Positions 39,361 to 56,403 are shown, numbered from the stretch's first letter. The stretch is 64,000 nucleotides of DNA from Takakia lepidozioides (GCA_030704615.1 CM060733.1:28580001-28644000), one strand, 5' to 3'. Notes: generated from the letters alone by a model not told the origin. A program made the numbers and translations.

Positions 39361-40361
39361 TGTCTTTAAAGATTTGTTACCACAGATCGCTGTAACAACG
39401 AACTACGCAGAGAGAAACTATTCATAAACACATCAGCCTATATTCATTCATGCATGCAATCATTCTAAAAATTCTGGTACGCGTCGTTAGTCGCCAAAAC
39501 CGTGTGATCACATCGTATTATCTACACTCCTTTGGTTACACTCCTTTGGCCAGCGTAAATAACCGCCTCAAAATTCCCTTCGTTAAAATCATTACCTTCT
39601 CAAACAGGAAATTTTGTCCTGGCAACAGGTACTTTACTAAAGGCGTAAATCCCTAGGCGAAATTCGTAAGGTGACAACTTTAAGGGGCCCATGAAGGGGA
39701 CACCTTGTGATGCTCAAAACGCGTTAAGGGCGAGATGCTTCGTCCTTTGCAGAAACGCTTTGATAAGGGGGATGTGGCTCGGCAGAACAGCTTCAAGACG
39801 AGGGGGGGAATCAATCGCAGAGGAGCCGTCAACAAAAGTAGTGGATGCACGATAACACACAGGAACTCTAAGGCACTGTCTCCCTGTCACACTCACTGCC
39901 GCATATCGTCTGTACACACAGCTACCAGTACACAGGAAATGAACACCAAAATGCCACCTCCAGTCTGAGGTGTGCAGTGATCCAAGTGTCTGACATGTCA
40001 TCGCCATCTGCTGCGGCGCTATTGGCTTAAGGCCAAGACATCTAATCTACTCCGCAAAAACTGATCACCGTCTATGATACTTAATGCAGAATTCTAACGG
40101 TATACAAACAATAAGTAAAGCAGGAGCTCTGCAGCTCATATACGCGGAATGAGGAAGCTTCATAAGTTCATCTGTCAGGGAGAGAACGGGCCATCACAAC
40201 CTTGGTTTCTCACGCCAGTGAAGGGCAGCTGATTACTGGGGCTTCACGCACTGGTAAAGGGTGGAAGGGCCTCATCAGCTGCCCTTCCCCTATGCATAAC
40301 ATAATTCTGAATACACATAAGAGTTAATCATATACATGATGGAGGAATGACCTATGCTATG
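39361..40361. other. Intergenic DNA with a foldback repeat
   Basis: No gene seen. At 40220-40233 (GAAGGGCAGCTGAT) and 40274-40287 (ATCAGCTGCCCTTC) there is a perfect 14 bp inverted repeat with a 40-base loop. A related foldback is at 44211-44310. The last ~100 bases would be 3' UTR of the UGT gene on the minus strand. Confidence 0.5.
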
Positions 40362-43038
40362 TTACTGTCCCGATTGTGCAGTCAGCAAACTCGACTGAAG
40401 ACTCAAAGACTGGAGTTCTGCTACAAAAGAAGCCACGTTCTTGTGGGAAGAGCCGCCGGGTGCTACAGCATTTCGTACGACAACACTCAGATCCTTGACA
40501 TTTTTCCTCAACATCTCTCCTCTCTCATCTTCCATCAAAAGCCTCACGGCCCTCTCTACCTCCTCCTTGCCAACCACCCCATCCAATCCCTCGTGGACCT
40601 CAACAGCAACTTTTAGTACGTCGACGGCAAACGTTTTGTTCAGAAATTGCTCGGCATCCATCGGCCAACCTATAATGGGCACGGCCATGCAAATGCTCTC
40701 GACTGTGGAATTCCACCCACAGTGGGTCAGAAAACCTCCAACCGCAGGATGGGCAAGGATATGCAACTGTGGTGCCCATGCAGAGAACACCAATCCCCGC
40801 TTCTTGGTCCTCTCCATGAAACCTTGGGGGAGGAAGGCAGAAATGAGGGGGACTGAGTCACCTTCACTACCTTGTGGAAGTCTTAGAACCCAAAGAAAAC
40901 TTTTCCCACTCATCTCAAGCCCGAGAGCTAGATCCAGAATCTGTGTCGCGGAGAGAGTAGCATAGCTTCCAAAGGAGATATACAGAACGGATGAGGATGG
41001 CTGTGTGTTCAACCAGTCAATGCACTCATGCTTGTCTATACTCGCTTGTGATTCATTGTTGAAGCTGTTTCCCTTTATGCCATTTAGTAGTGTGGGTCCC
41101 ACCGTTAAGATCCGAGGCACCTGCAAACAACAGGCTAATGTCATGTAAATGATATCCAGTAATGTATGCACATAGCTTTCATACTCGTTGGAGAGCTCTG
41201 TAGAGATGCTTCTAACATCATGTCACGAATCGACATACAGCTTTGCTCCAGCAGACATACAGATTCAACAAGTGAACTAAGCTATATTTTAGTATTGTAG
41301 TCAGTGGAGATCCAGATGCATGATTATTCTTAAGCTTGATCCACTGGTGACCGACGCGCTGTCACCTAGCAGTATCTTCGCTCTCACACTTCCCTCTTTT
41401 GGAACTGTCACAGAAATAAATAAAGTAGTTCAATAACCTCTTTGAATTTTCCCCTACCTAAGTTTATGACACTTCCGTGGTGGATCTTTGGGGAACGTAG
41501 AATTCTGCAGTGCCCTCAGTCACAACACCTCGTGGCCGGTGATGAATTGGGGTATCCCAGATCTATCATTTTCAAACTATTGTAGAAGTCAAATGTGAGG
41601 GTATCCTAGTTTAAGTCAGTTCCAACTCAGCCAGTAATATCCAAGTAAGAACGTCGAGACACTGACCTGAGTCTTCGAACCACGGCGAATTACATCGGGA
41701 AGTCCTTCGATAACGGAAGAGTCCATTTCGTGAACACTATCCACAAGAAACCCTGCAGCTTCCCACAAACTGTTTATCGTAACCGACCAAAATTCGCTAA
41801 TTGGATTCTCCAGCCGCAAAGTTGAAGGCAGGTCGCTAGGTTTGATGGGAGGAAACCCCGGAATGATAAATGGAGTCTGGTCAGCTGATGTGACAGGAAT
41901 TCGACCGTGTGCAACGAAAGAGCGTAAGTGGCAACACAGGGAAAGAAAATGTGTTGATGGAAACACACAATATCTCGGAATTGAATACTTGGTTGCTGTA
42001 ACCTGCCATAATTCAAGTTGTGTCACTCGTGAGGTGTATGTCCGGACTAAATATCTAAACAACTAACATCTGCAAGCTGAGGCTTGCCGAAGGAATAGTC
42101 ATATATGGTGTCACTTCACCACGGTCGACACCTTTCGGCTGGAACCCTCTCATGAGTCCCCAAACACCCCAAAGTAACTAACCGGTATCCCTTTTCATGG
42201 CTGGGTCGGCCATACTAGGCTACTTCCAGCATACATCTAGACCTTATACTCTCACCACTGGGCCACTTGGCAGATTGCACACAATGTTACAGATCTCGGT
42301 GAGGGCATGCATGTCACTTGCTAGATAGGGTAGATAGTGCACTATCCTCCCCCAAATCCGACAGATCTATCTAAAGATTATCTAGCAGAAATGTTGTAAA
42401 TCCTTGGCAGGCTAGCTGACCAGTTCACCGGCATATTTTTGGTGAGTGAATGGAAAGCCTCCATGATTCCCACTTTAATTGGCAATCTTCCCGACGAAAA
42501 GCTCAGTCAAAATACCGAGTGCCAGGTACGAAGTTTCTAGGTTGTTGTAACTAGTGTCAAAAACGATGGACACATACAAATGAAACGCTAAATCTAAGCT
42601 CTCTTGTACACTCCAATGAAATCATACCTGAGTCCAACCCAAGAACATGTCGGAGATGATGCATGCAGGAGGACCTACGAGGGAAGCCGTGGGAGGGTTC
42701 ACCAGTGATCTTATGAGTTCTTCAAAGGATTCTTTTATAGTGGGTGATGACGCTGCCATCCTCAGGCCAAGAAATGACGCGCCATATAGAGTGGCATATT
42801 CTGTAGGAAACTCAACAGCTACCAAATGAATACTGTGGCTGAATGCGAAATCGGCGTCATCGGTGAGGGCTTGTTTCGCGCTAGAGAGATGTGGGGTCGT
42901 GGTCACAAAGGTGACAGTGACGCCATTGCTAGCCAAGACCTTCGAGAACTCCACGAATTGCACAATGTGGCCTGGCGCAGGAAAGGGGAAGGCAACCACA
43001 TGGGGTGCTGGACGGAGTTTAGATGCCTCGATCACCAT
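40362..43038 (-). CDS. UDP-glycosyltransferase (family 1, plant UGT), three exons, 501 aa
   Basis: Minus-strand exons are 43038-42628, 42002-41667 and 41120-40362, all phase 0 with GT..AG borders (CTCAG/GTAT, GGCAG/GTTAC, CTCAG/GTCAG, TGCAG/GTGCC). The product has 501 residues, usual for the family. It transfers a sugar, commonly glucose from UDP-glucose, onto small acceptors such as phenolics or hormones in the cytosol. The likely catalytic His is H24 in PFPAPGHIVQF. The PSPG box near the C-terminus starts WAPQLHILAHPAVGGFLTHC, continues GWNSTVESICMAVPIIGWP and ends DAEQ. The final Gln favours UDP-glucose in known enzymes. One oddity is MAVP where most have GVP. The acceptor cannot be told from sequence. 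Confidence 0.92.
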
Positions 43039-43460
43039 GTCGCCAAGGAAGGTGTCTTACAGTAGAGTTCTGCAGAAAACGGAAAAAGTTCCCATCAATT
43101 TGACAGAGAGACTACTCAGGCTGAGTGGGAGATATAGTACTCCTACACAAACACATTGTTTCCAAATCCTCTAGTTAGATTCCATCCAGACTGAAATCTG
43201 TTTGGCTTGTGTGCAGGCTGTAAAATTACACGAGTCAGACCACGTCCATTGGTGATGAAACTAGCACTTGAAGAAACATTAGAGGTGGGTACCCCGGAGA
43301 AATGAGCTTTCGGAAGCCTTTAAAAGCATTTGAAAACAACATGGAAACGATTTCAGTCCATTTGGTCCTTGTACATTGAAAGCCTTCATTCCAATTGAAA
43401 CACTACCATGGACGATCACAGTCCGACATTGACATCTTAACCATAGTCACTATGGTCAGT

Positions 43461-43575
43461 GGACTGAGCATATGGTGAAGAAAACAACCTGAAAGCAAAC
43501 ACTTCTTCACCACATACTCAGTGACCTGCTCAAACACTTCTTGATTAAGATGTCACTGATCATATGGTGAAGAAA
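43461..43575. repeat. Cluster of direct and inverted copies of a CATATGGTGAAGAAAAC motif
   Basis: GGACTGAGCATATGGTGAAG starts at 43461. An inverted copy, CTTCTTCACCACATACTCAG, is at about 43502-43521. A second direct copy with CACTGATCATATGGTGAAGA starts at 43553. The three copies alternate in orientation, so the transcript of either strand could fold. Confidence 0.7.
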
Positions 43576-44210
43576 ACAGGGCCTGGAAGAAAACATCGTT
43601 GTTTCGGTAGCAACGTACAGTATGGAGGGTGAAGTGTGCAGGCTGAACACAGACAGAGCTGAGTGTGATGTACGGGGGTGCATTGCCATAACTAAAGCAG
43701 GCCGGCCGCGTAGGCAGAGAGCAGATGCCGGGTGCTGTTGCCCTCACGGAAGGCTGACCTCTCCATGAATGACTTAAGACAGAATCCCACGAGGACAGTG
43801 TGTTTCCCCTCTCTGTGAGGGAAAGCTCCACTGTAAAGTCCGGAAGTAAATACTTATACGGACTATGAGTCTATGAAACCATCACGTGGAGTGCGTGTGA
43901 CGTGGTACATGCGAAGGCAAGGCTACAAAGCCAGGCTGCAAACAACCCTGCTCCGTTAAAACCAAGCTCAGTCCTTTATTAGTGTCTAAAGGCTGATTAA
44001 ATTCCCAACTACTATAACTTACACTTGGGTACAGGCTCATGATCGATCCACTCACAGTGTGCGTGTAAATTCTAACGGCACTTGATGGGTCCGTAAAAAC
44101 CCGCCTAGAAATTCGTCACTCTTCTCAGACGGGAAGTTTCAGCCTGCCGCCTTACTTACGAAATTCTGACAGCGACCATTTTGGGGGCCCAGGACGAGAC
44201 ACGTAACGTT

Positions 44211-44313
44211 GGGCAGTTGATGAGGCCCTGGAACACGGTGAACAAGTACGATAAGTCCCATTCTTGTTAACGGGTGGAAGGGCCTCATCGAGTCATCAGC
44301 TGCCCTTCCCCTA
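44211..44313. repeat. MITE-like foldback repeat, second copy
   Basis: Arms GATGAGGCCCT (44219-44229) and AGGGCCTCATC (44279-44289) are perfect inverted repeats. The outer part GGGCAGTTGATG pairs with CATCAGCTGCCC with one mismatch. The segment GTGGAAGGGCCTCATC..CAGCTGCCCTTCCCCTA is shared with 40259-40291, showing a dispersed family. No target duplication or transposase was seen. Confidence 0.6.
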
Positions 44314-45129
44314 CACAGAATACTGTGCAATTTGCACAGGCTCATCATGGACTCGTAATGTGATTGTGAGGTTCTGCTGGCACTTGATGAGGCCATAAAT
44401 GGGGTTCAGGTTTCGCCGCTGGCGAATAAAGAATGTTGAATGGGCCCTTGCACGAGGTGCGCGAGCTGGCTTGCCAGGCTGTCATTTTTTGAAAAAGTAA
44501 CCCCTGACGTAAGCAATTGGAATAACTGGGTGAAAATGAAAAATCTGCCGAATCTGACCGCATCTACAAATGTCGGTGCCTTTCTAAGCAATCCGCTGTC
44601 GGATTGTTTTTGGCCGGGCTTTTAAAATTGGGAAAATCTTGGTCTGGGTTTGGGTCCGGGTATTTGAACACCAGGTAGCACGTCCTTTCAGGGAAGAGAC
44701 CTATAACCGTTCACAACATCGGAAAATGTCGCCTGATGAGATACATCCCGTCCATGGGACATGTGGGTAGTTATCCAGCAGTTGGCTTTGCCACTCTATG
44801 CAAATCGATGTCAGTGCGCACTGAAGCAGAGCCCTTTCTGGAGGTTGGCGGCTGCACATATATATTTCTGATGGTCATGTTCGCTATAAGTGTACTGGTT
44901 GCTGCTTCTGGTGTTTCCTTGCTCCCTCTCACTGCGTTGTTGTAGCACTGTTCTGTACTGGGTCCCTCTGACCTCTAGGAGATGTATTTAGAACTCTGAG
45001 CGAGAACCATTGAAGGAGTGTAACTTGTTTGTGGGGGAAAAAGAGTCTCTACTGGGACCTGTGTAGTCTGGTGCTAGATACTGTTTGTGATCGACGTTGC
45101 AGCTAGATTTGTCGAGAATATTAGCAACC

Positions 45130-46479
45130 ATGTCATTCGGTGGCATTGAAGGTGAGGTGCAGTCTGGCACACTCGAGCAGCAGCGGTATCTAGATAACAA
45201 AGCATGGTTACATGCAATGGACTTCTTGACCATGAGCTCAGTGCCTGCAGCTTTGAAAGCCGCCGTTTTACTGAACGTTCCGGAAACCATCGCCAAAGCT
45301 GGGCCTGGTGCCGGTCTTACAGCTGAAGAGCTTGCTTTGCGAGTCGTGCCAGGAAAACAACTCAATGCTGTCTACTTGGATCGAATTCTACGTGTGCTAG
45401 CGAGCCAGGATTTCTTCAGCGAAACTATGGTGAAACAGTCAGATGATACCAAGATGGTGCGTCGTTACGGGTTACTGCCAGTGAGCTACTATTTTATCAA
45501 GAATAAGGAGGGGGTCTCGTCTGTACCGATTCTGTTGATGAGCCAGGACCCGATTATCATGGACTTTTGGCAGCAACTCCACAGCACAGCTCTTGATGAA
45601 ACATGTGAACCTTTCAAGAAAGCACATGGAAAGAGTGCATTTGAGTATGGCACTGAAGATCCACGATTTAATGCAGTGTTTAACGCAGCGATGTCCAACC
45701 ATTCTCTAATCTTCATGCAGCTTGTCTTGGGTGCCTACCAAGGCTTCGGCGATGTGAAGCGTTTGGTAGATGTAGGGGGAGGCTTGGGCTCCTCCATCAG
45801 CCTCATCACTAAAAAGTACCCCCACATTCAGGGTGTAAACTACGACCAGCCCCATGTTGTTGCAACTGCCCCTTCTTATCCTGGTGCGCCCTGAACACTT
45901 TCTCCATTTGAGTTTTGCATGTCCCTGGTCTGTGCTATAAGATTCAGAGTTGTTATTCCCGTGCATGCCAGGTGTGGAGCATAAAGGTGGCGACATGTTT
46001 GAGAGTGTACCATCGGGTGATGCAATTTTTATGAAGGTCCCCTGCTGACCCTGTGCCAATATTCAGTCTGCATCCCTCTGTCTTTACCTCTCAAGGATGA
46101 GTTTTAACGGTCATGTTGCCGAAATTCTCCTACCTTGACACTGGAGAGTACTTGTGAATCATTGTAACAGTGGATATTGCACGATTGGAACGATGACGAT
46201 TGCATCAAGCTGTTGAAGAACTGCTACGAGGCACTCCCACCCAATGGAAAGGTTATAGCAGTTGAATCAGTGGTGCCTGTGGACGTTGATCATGGGGCAG
46301 GCGCTCGAATGATCTTCCGCATGGACCTCATCATGTTGGCCTTCAGCCCACTAGGCGCCAAGGAGCGCACTGAGGAGGAACTTCGGCGTCTGGCTATGGC
46401 AGCAGGCTTTTCAAGCCTGGACAGTGTTGTCACTTTGGGTGAACTCTCCGTATTGGAATTCGTGAAGCATGAGGTCTGA
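45130..46479 (+). CDS. COMT-type SAM-dependent O-methyltransferase, three exons, 375 aa
   Basis: Exons 45130-45883, 45972-46036 and 46171-46479; the introns are short (88 and 134 bp) with GT..AG ends. ATG 45130 was chosen because the frame upstream lacks another ATG. The 375-residue product fits plant class II O-methyltransferases, cytosolic homodimers that methylate phenolic hydroxyls with S-adenosylmethionine. Visible are the N-terminal dimerisation helices ([20 protein letters not shown]), the SAM motif [15 protein letters not shown], and [12 protein letters not shown] with DAIFMK split by the second intron. The catalytic His is in [11 protein letters not shown], and the supporting Glu residues are in AVESVVPV and [10 protein letters not shown]. 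The substrate (caffeate, flavonoid or other) cannot be decided. It diverges from the UGT gene 2.1 kb away. Confidence 0.93.
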
Positions 46480-51989
<5,510 letters not shown>

Positions 51990-53246
51990 TCATTGCAAAG
52001 GGATGGCCGACAGAGTATGTTTCTTAGCCTCCCGCTCAGCCAGCGTGGCAGCATGCATCTCTCGCTCCTTTTGGCCTTTGGTGCCCTGTACATACTCAAC
52101 CCTTTTTCTCTTCTCTTTCCTCTTAGAAGGCTGACGGGGCTCAAGGATGCCACGCCTTTGCAAGCTCTTGAACCTTTCCCTTGCAAGCATAGGGTAGCCC
52201 TTAAGTTTTCGCAAGGAGCCAGTTACCTCCTCCGTTAGAAGCACTTGCACTGGCTCTGGCTTGAACTTGTATCTGCCAAGCCGGGGAGGTCCCTGGGCCC
52301 TCTTCTCCTCCCTTGAGACAATTCGACGAATCCGTACTCGCTCTTTCTCTTTATTCTCCGTGTCTATGTCATCCATTAGCTCCGGTATCCTTTGAATATC
52401 TTTCCCAACCTTCACGAGTTGTAGCCTTTTGGCTTCGGCTTTAAGCACCCCACGTCTCCTGGCTCTTCTGTTGAGATCTGCCCGCGTCAACTTCTTTGCC
52501 TTCACAGCCTTCGAAGCTGAATTCAACGTGTCAGCACCGTCCGCAGCATCTTCCTCATCACCCACATCGCCATTATCTGCTTCCAGAAAGAAGACGTCCT
52601 CAGGGTCAAGAACAGTACCAGGCACAACGGGAAGAATGGGGGCGGGTTGCAATTCCTTGTTATAGACCTTCAGCATTTCTTCGGCCACCGCGACCCCCAA
52701 AACGTCCTGGTGATCGTCGAAGGTGGGATTGTACGAACACCCTGGAGCATCAACCTCGACCGCAGGCGCCTCTATACGCATCTGCTGTCCAGCACGTTTT
52801 TTCCGAGCACATTTCTCATCACCGCCAGCCCCATTTTCCTTCACCTCGTCGCCCCAAATGTCAAACACAGATTCGCTCCTTTTCTCCTCACGTATTGGAA
52901 CCGTGGGTGATGCCAAGGCTCTAGACTTGGTCTGGGGCTTGGCCACATCCCGGTCCTTCCGTTTCTTCGTGGATTTTCCAGGCTCTGGCAGAACATAAAT
53001 CAGAGGATTACGCTGAAGAATACTGTCAGCCTGCAGAACCTTTGCCCGATGCTTGTTAACTTTCCGTGCGATTGTTGTGTCCTTCGCATGATCAACAAAG
53101 AAAAGAGCATCACTTGGAACAGCATCCAAAGCTCCGCCACTGCGCGCCTCCAATGCCGCCTTCTCAACGAACTCATCAACGTCCTGTGTGCTAATGTTCG
53201 CCCTCCATTCCTTCTTCCCCTTCCTGGAACTCTTCGCCCTACCCAT
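51990..53246 (-). CDS. NOP53: NOP53-type ribosome biogenesis protein, intronless, 418 aa
   Basis: One uninterrupted frame from ATG 53246 (MGRAKSSRKGKKEWRANI) to 51990. NOP53 proteins (human GLTSCR2/PICT1, Arabidopsis SMO4) act in the nucleolus in maturation of the 60S subunit, bringing the MTR4 helicase and exosome to pre-rRNA at the ITS2 step. Family marks are GKKEWRANIS, the motif LFFVD at residues 48-52 and VLQADSILQRNPLIYV near residues 70-85. A long charged middle includes an acidic stretch (LEADNGDVGDEEDAADGAD), then KAKKLTRADLNRRARRR and the basic end KRKEKRKRVEYVQG. LFFVD fits the arch-interacting motif (LFxVD type) through which yeast Nop53 binds Mtr4. It diverges from TCTP, with 654 bp between start codons. 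Confidence 0.9.
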   Translation of the reverse strand: MGRAKSSRKGKKEWRANISTQDVDEFVEKAALEARSGGALDAVPSDALFFVDHAKDTTIARKVNKHRAKVLQADSILQRNPLIYVLPEPGKSTKKRKDRDVAKPQTKSRALASPTVPIREEKRSESVFDIWGDEVKENGAGGDEKCARKKRAGQQMRIEAPAVEVDAPGCSYNPTFDDHQDVLGVAVAEEMLKVYNKELQPAPILPVVPGTVLDPEDVFFLEADNGDVGDEEDAADGADTLNSASKAVKAKKLTRADLNRRARRRGVLKAEAKRLQLVKVGKDIQRIPELMDDIDTENKEKERVRIRRIVSREEKRAQGPPRLGRYKFKPEPVQVLLTEEVTGSLRKLKGYPMLARERFKSLQRRGILEPRQPSKRKEKRKRVEYVQGTKGQKEREMHAATLAEREAKKHTLSAIPLQ

Positions 53247-53900
53247 CCCTCCCTCCCTCTCTAAGATCTCTCTTACTCAAAACCCTGTCTTTCGCTGCTC
53301 ACAGCTCCGAGAGAAGAGAGAACCATAAAACCCTAAGAGAGAACCAGTAGCCCTAACCATAAAACCCTAACCCCAGGTTTTGAGTTCATAACTGACGTCC
53401 TCATTCGTTACTACATACTGCATTCGTCCGTATAAAGTTGTGGGTTTTAATTTATTTGGCGTCGGCCTGTTATCGTCGAATATTGTTTATAGAGTGAAAT
53501 ATTTTTGTGGAATTCCTCGACCCAAGTATATTCTATGAATCTTTCAGATCCATCTTTTACCCTGTACTGTACTTAGGATGCTAAATAAACATTTTACAGC
53601 CCATATTGGAAAAGGAACTTTAAAAAAAAACAAAATCTGCAAAATGCATGCTTTTAGACAATCATGAAGAAAAGTGAAACCCTAACCCTAAAGGATACTA
53701 TATATATTCGCCCGGATAATTTTGGAGCGTGAGCCGTCGGATAAGTATCGACGGCAGGACACCGGCCGTCCCCTGCGTAACGCTGCAACTCACGGGTTCC
53801 TCGCTGCGCTCCGCTCCCTTGCAACGATCCTTCGGAGGTCGGGCTGCCTTCCTCGGCGTGCTGTATTGTGTGTTGTGGGGGAAGTTGCAAGCATCTCAAG
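53247..53900. promoter_or_regulatory. Divergent NOP53/TCTP promoter with telo-boxes
   Basis: On the NOP53 side AAAACCCTAAGA (53327-53338) and AAAACCCTAACCCC (53361-53374) lie 80-130 bp before the start codon, with a further AAAACCCTG at about 53279-53287. On the TCTP side AAACCCTAACCCTAAA (53677-53692) is followed 7 bp later by a TATA box (TATATATATT, 53699-53708), about 200 bp before the TCTP ATG. Telo-boxes are known in promoters of plant ribosomal-protein and ribosome-biogenesis genes. Shared control is inferred. Confidence 0.75.
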
Positions 53901-56403
53901 ATGCTTGTGTATCAGGACAAGATCTCAGGTATGTTGAATTTTTGGTTGAATGCTGTTGTTTGCCAACCGTTTTTTGTTGTTTGCTGGGGAGTGATTGTAT
54001 GGGGTTTTGATGCGCTGGATGTGGATGTTGCAGTCTCCAGCTTAGGGAGGTCGACGGGATTTGACGGGCTGAGCAGCAGATTGTGTAGTAGCACTTGTAA
54101 AGCTTCGACCTGTTTGTTGTGTCGAAGGTGATGTTTTTTGGTCCGTATAGTTTGATTGGTTTCTAGCATGTGTGCAAGATACTAAGATGTTTACATTTCT
54201 TCATGGTGCAGGGGACGAGCTGTTGTCAGATTCCTTTACCTATTCAGAGCTCTTCAATGGCGTCCTTTGGGAGGTTGAGGGCAAGGTAAGACTTGCGTTG
54301 GATCGAGCAATGGGTGATCCGTTTGAATATGTACTAAATACGCACGATAGGGCGAGATGTGATTCGAGGCATGCCTGTACTCTTACAGTGTATTCCTTTA
54401 TCTCTAGTTGGGCTTCAATTCAGTCATGTTCGCAATAAGGAAGGTCATGAAGTGGGCGGTCTGCCCTACTTTGCGTGATGCTTTGGTTGGGGCATGCCAA
54501 TTGTGGTAGTTGTCGCGCCCGAGTCTTTTAGAGGAAGTTGCCCAGGTTGGAGAGAGATTATGGATTGTTGGGCGAGAGAAATGGAGTGTGGAAATGAGGT
54601 GACGCAAGTGGACAAATTGCTGAAGAATATCGCTGACAAGGTTATCTCGGTGTACTGGGGAGTGCAGTGGGTGGTGCAGGGTGCACTTGATGTGGACAGT
54701 TTGATTGGAGCAAACCCTTCGGCAGAAGGTGGAGAGGATGAGAGTGCCGATGACCAAGCAACCAAAGTTGTTGACATTATCGACACCTTCAGACTGCAGG
54801 TGGGGTTGGCTTGTCCCGTAGCTGCATCTGATACAATAGAATCAAAGTAGTTTTCATTAAGAAGTTTTATCATGTCCAACTGCTTCCTGCAGCTTCATCG
54901 CATCTTCGAGGCCCATCGCATGCTTAATCACCCATTCGAAAGGATCCTACTTGGAACATTTCCAGGTCTCTTGGTCGCATCAGTTTGATCTGACTCTGCC
55001 ACATTAGTGAAGACCAAACCTTTCATCTCAGCTCTTAAGATGACGTCGAATATTTGGGCATCGGACAAAAGTCCATTCTACACCTGTCATTGAGCACATG
55101 AGCTCCTTATCAATCCCACCATCTGCCGTAACTTCACTGAAACCAGAGTTTGTGAGGAAGGTTTTTGATTTATTTCCCTCACTTTTCTGGGAGCCTAACT
55201 TGCTCGGTGTAGTCTGAGCCCAAAACAGGGATTGAAAGTCCCTGGCCAGTATTTTTGTGCAGTCATCGTTCTGTATGGGGGCTCTTAGGCTTTCAGCTCT
55301 AGGGACTTGAGTTATTGACTGGGTATTTATGGTGAGGGATACTTTTGCAGGAGCAACCAGCATACAACAAAAAAGGTTTTGTGGCTTACATTAAAAACTT
55401 CATCAAGAAAGTGACACCTGAGGTGGCTGAGGACCGGCAAGATGTGTTCAAGAAGGAAGTGGAGTCTGCAGTCAAGTATTTGCTCTCCAAATTGAGTGAC
55501 TTGCAATTGTATGTCTCTGCCTTCATTGTTTAACTTTCTTTGCATCGCTGGATAATTAGCTTTCCTAAGAGCAGTAGCCCTCAGGGGTCCATCATTGCCA
55601 AACTTTGCAGGGAAAGACAATGAGTCCCTCTGCCTCTTTCCCGCTTACACCCTGGTGTGTGGCTGTATGGCTGCTTTATGCTCCAGTAGATTATTCAATT
55701 CATGCCCAAACAACTGTCTATTGTATTGTTAAAATTTTGCAGCCAGACTTCAGAGTGAAAGACTGTTTACCATTAAATGGACTTTCTCACACAACCATCA
55801 AAGAAGAATCATTCCATTGCAGTTGAATTGATATAAGCTGCTTTAGAGTCTTATTAACTGCAGTGTTGTCAAATCTAGTCTAACACCAGGCCTAATGTAT
55901 GCAAAGGTTCTAGAAGGATTTGCTGTGTATGTGCTTTGCCAGCAGTGAAACAGATGTCTCATATCTGTGTATAGAGTAGCTCATCTGGCAACAATTTTCA
56001 TAATCTTGTATGGCAGTGGGTAAAGAGTGGCCCTGCATGCTTGATAAGGAAACTGGAACTCTTGAAGTGGCTCTTGGCTTTGGCTGGAGTCTTCTCTCTA
56101 GCTCAGGAATGAGCCTTGCTTCGGTATTCACAAAGAGCTGGAGTGCATCTAATTCAGGTGAATCATGAATAGGATATCTTCGAGAAAAGACTATTTTTCA
56201 CTGAGAATCTTTTATTGAATGTGCATCTAGAAGTGCACCTATATATGGTCTTTACTAAGCATCTGTGGCATGTCTGGGGATGCAGTTTCGTGGGAGAGAG
56301 CATGAATGCAGAAGCTTCCACTGTTTTTGCCTACTACAAGGAGGGGAGAACTGACCCCACTTTTATCTACTTTGGCGATGCCCTGCGTGAAGTCAAGTGT
56401 TGA
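53901..56403 (+). CDS. TCTP: Translationally controlled tumour protein, five exons, 169 aa
   Basis: Exons 53901-53928, 54212-54285, 54668-54799, 55351-55508 and 56286-56403, all with GT..AG introns; the codons add up to 169 residues, the family length. The start [18 protein letters not shown] and the end GDALREVKC match TCTP over the whole protein. Both family signatures are present: [10 protein letters not shown] in exon 3 and FFVGES at the exon 4/5 join. TCTP is a conserved, abundant cytosolic protein tied to growth control and TOR signalling in animals and plants. Compared with flowering-plant forms the loop before the first signature seems two residues longer ([10 protein letters not shown]). 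Exon 1 is very short (28 nt). A telo-box and TATA box precede the gene. Confidence 0.95.

Larger units (their letters stand above)
43039..45129. other. Intergenic region between divergent UGT and O-methyltransferase genes
   Basis: About 2.1 kb upstream of both genes. No coding segment was recognised. It holds a cluster of related direct and inverted 20-24 bp motifs at 43461-43575 and a foldback repeat at 44211-44310 related to the one at 40220-40287. GCACATATATATTTCT near 44851-44866 is a possible TATA for the O-methyltransferase, which would give a 5' UTR of about 250 bases. Confidence 0.4.

Noticed and set aside
45097-45129. Upstream non-ATG start of the O-methyltransferase
   Set aside because: The frame is open upstream only via TTG; the ATG at 45130 gives the usual N-terminus for the family.
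52429-52998. Plus-strand frames over NOP53 (up to 142 codons)
   Set aside because: They are shadows of the intact 418-codon NOP53 frame on the minus strand.
54404-54879. Two minus-strand frames of 117 and 137 codons
   Set aside because: They overlap TCTP exon 3 and its introns and have no recognisable motif.
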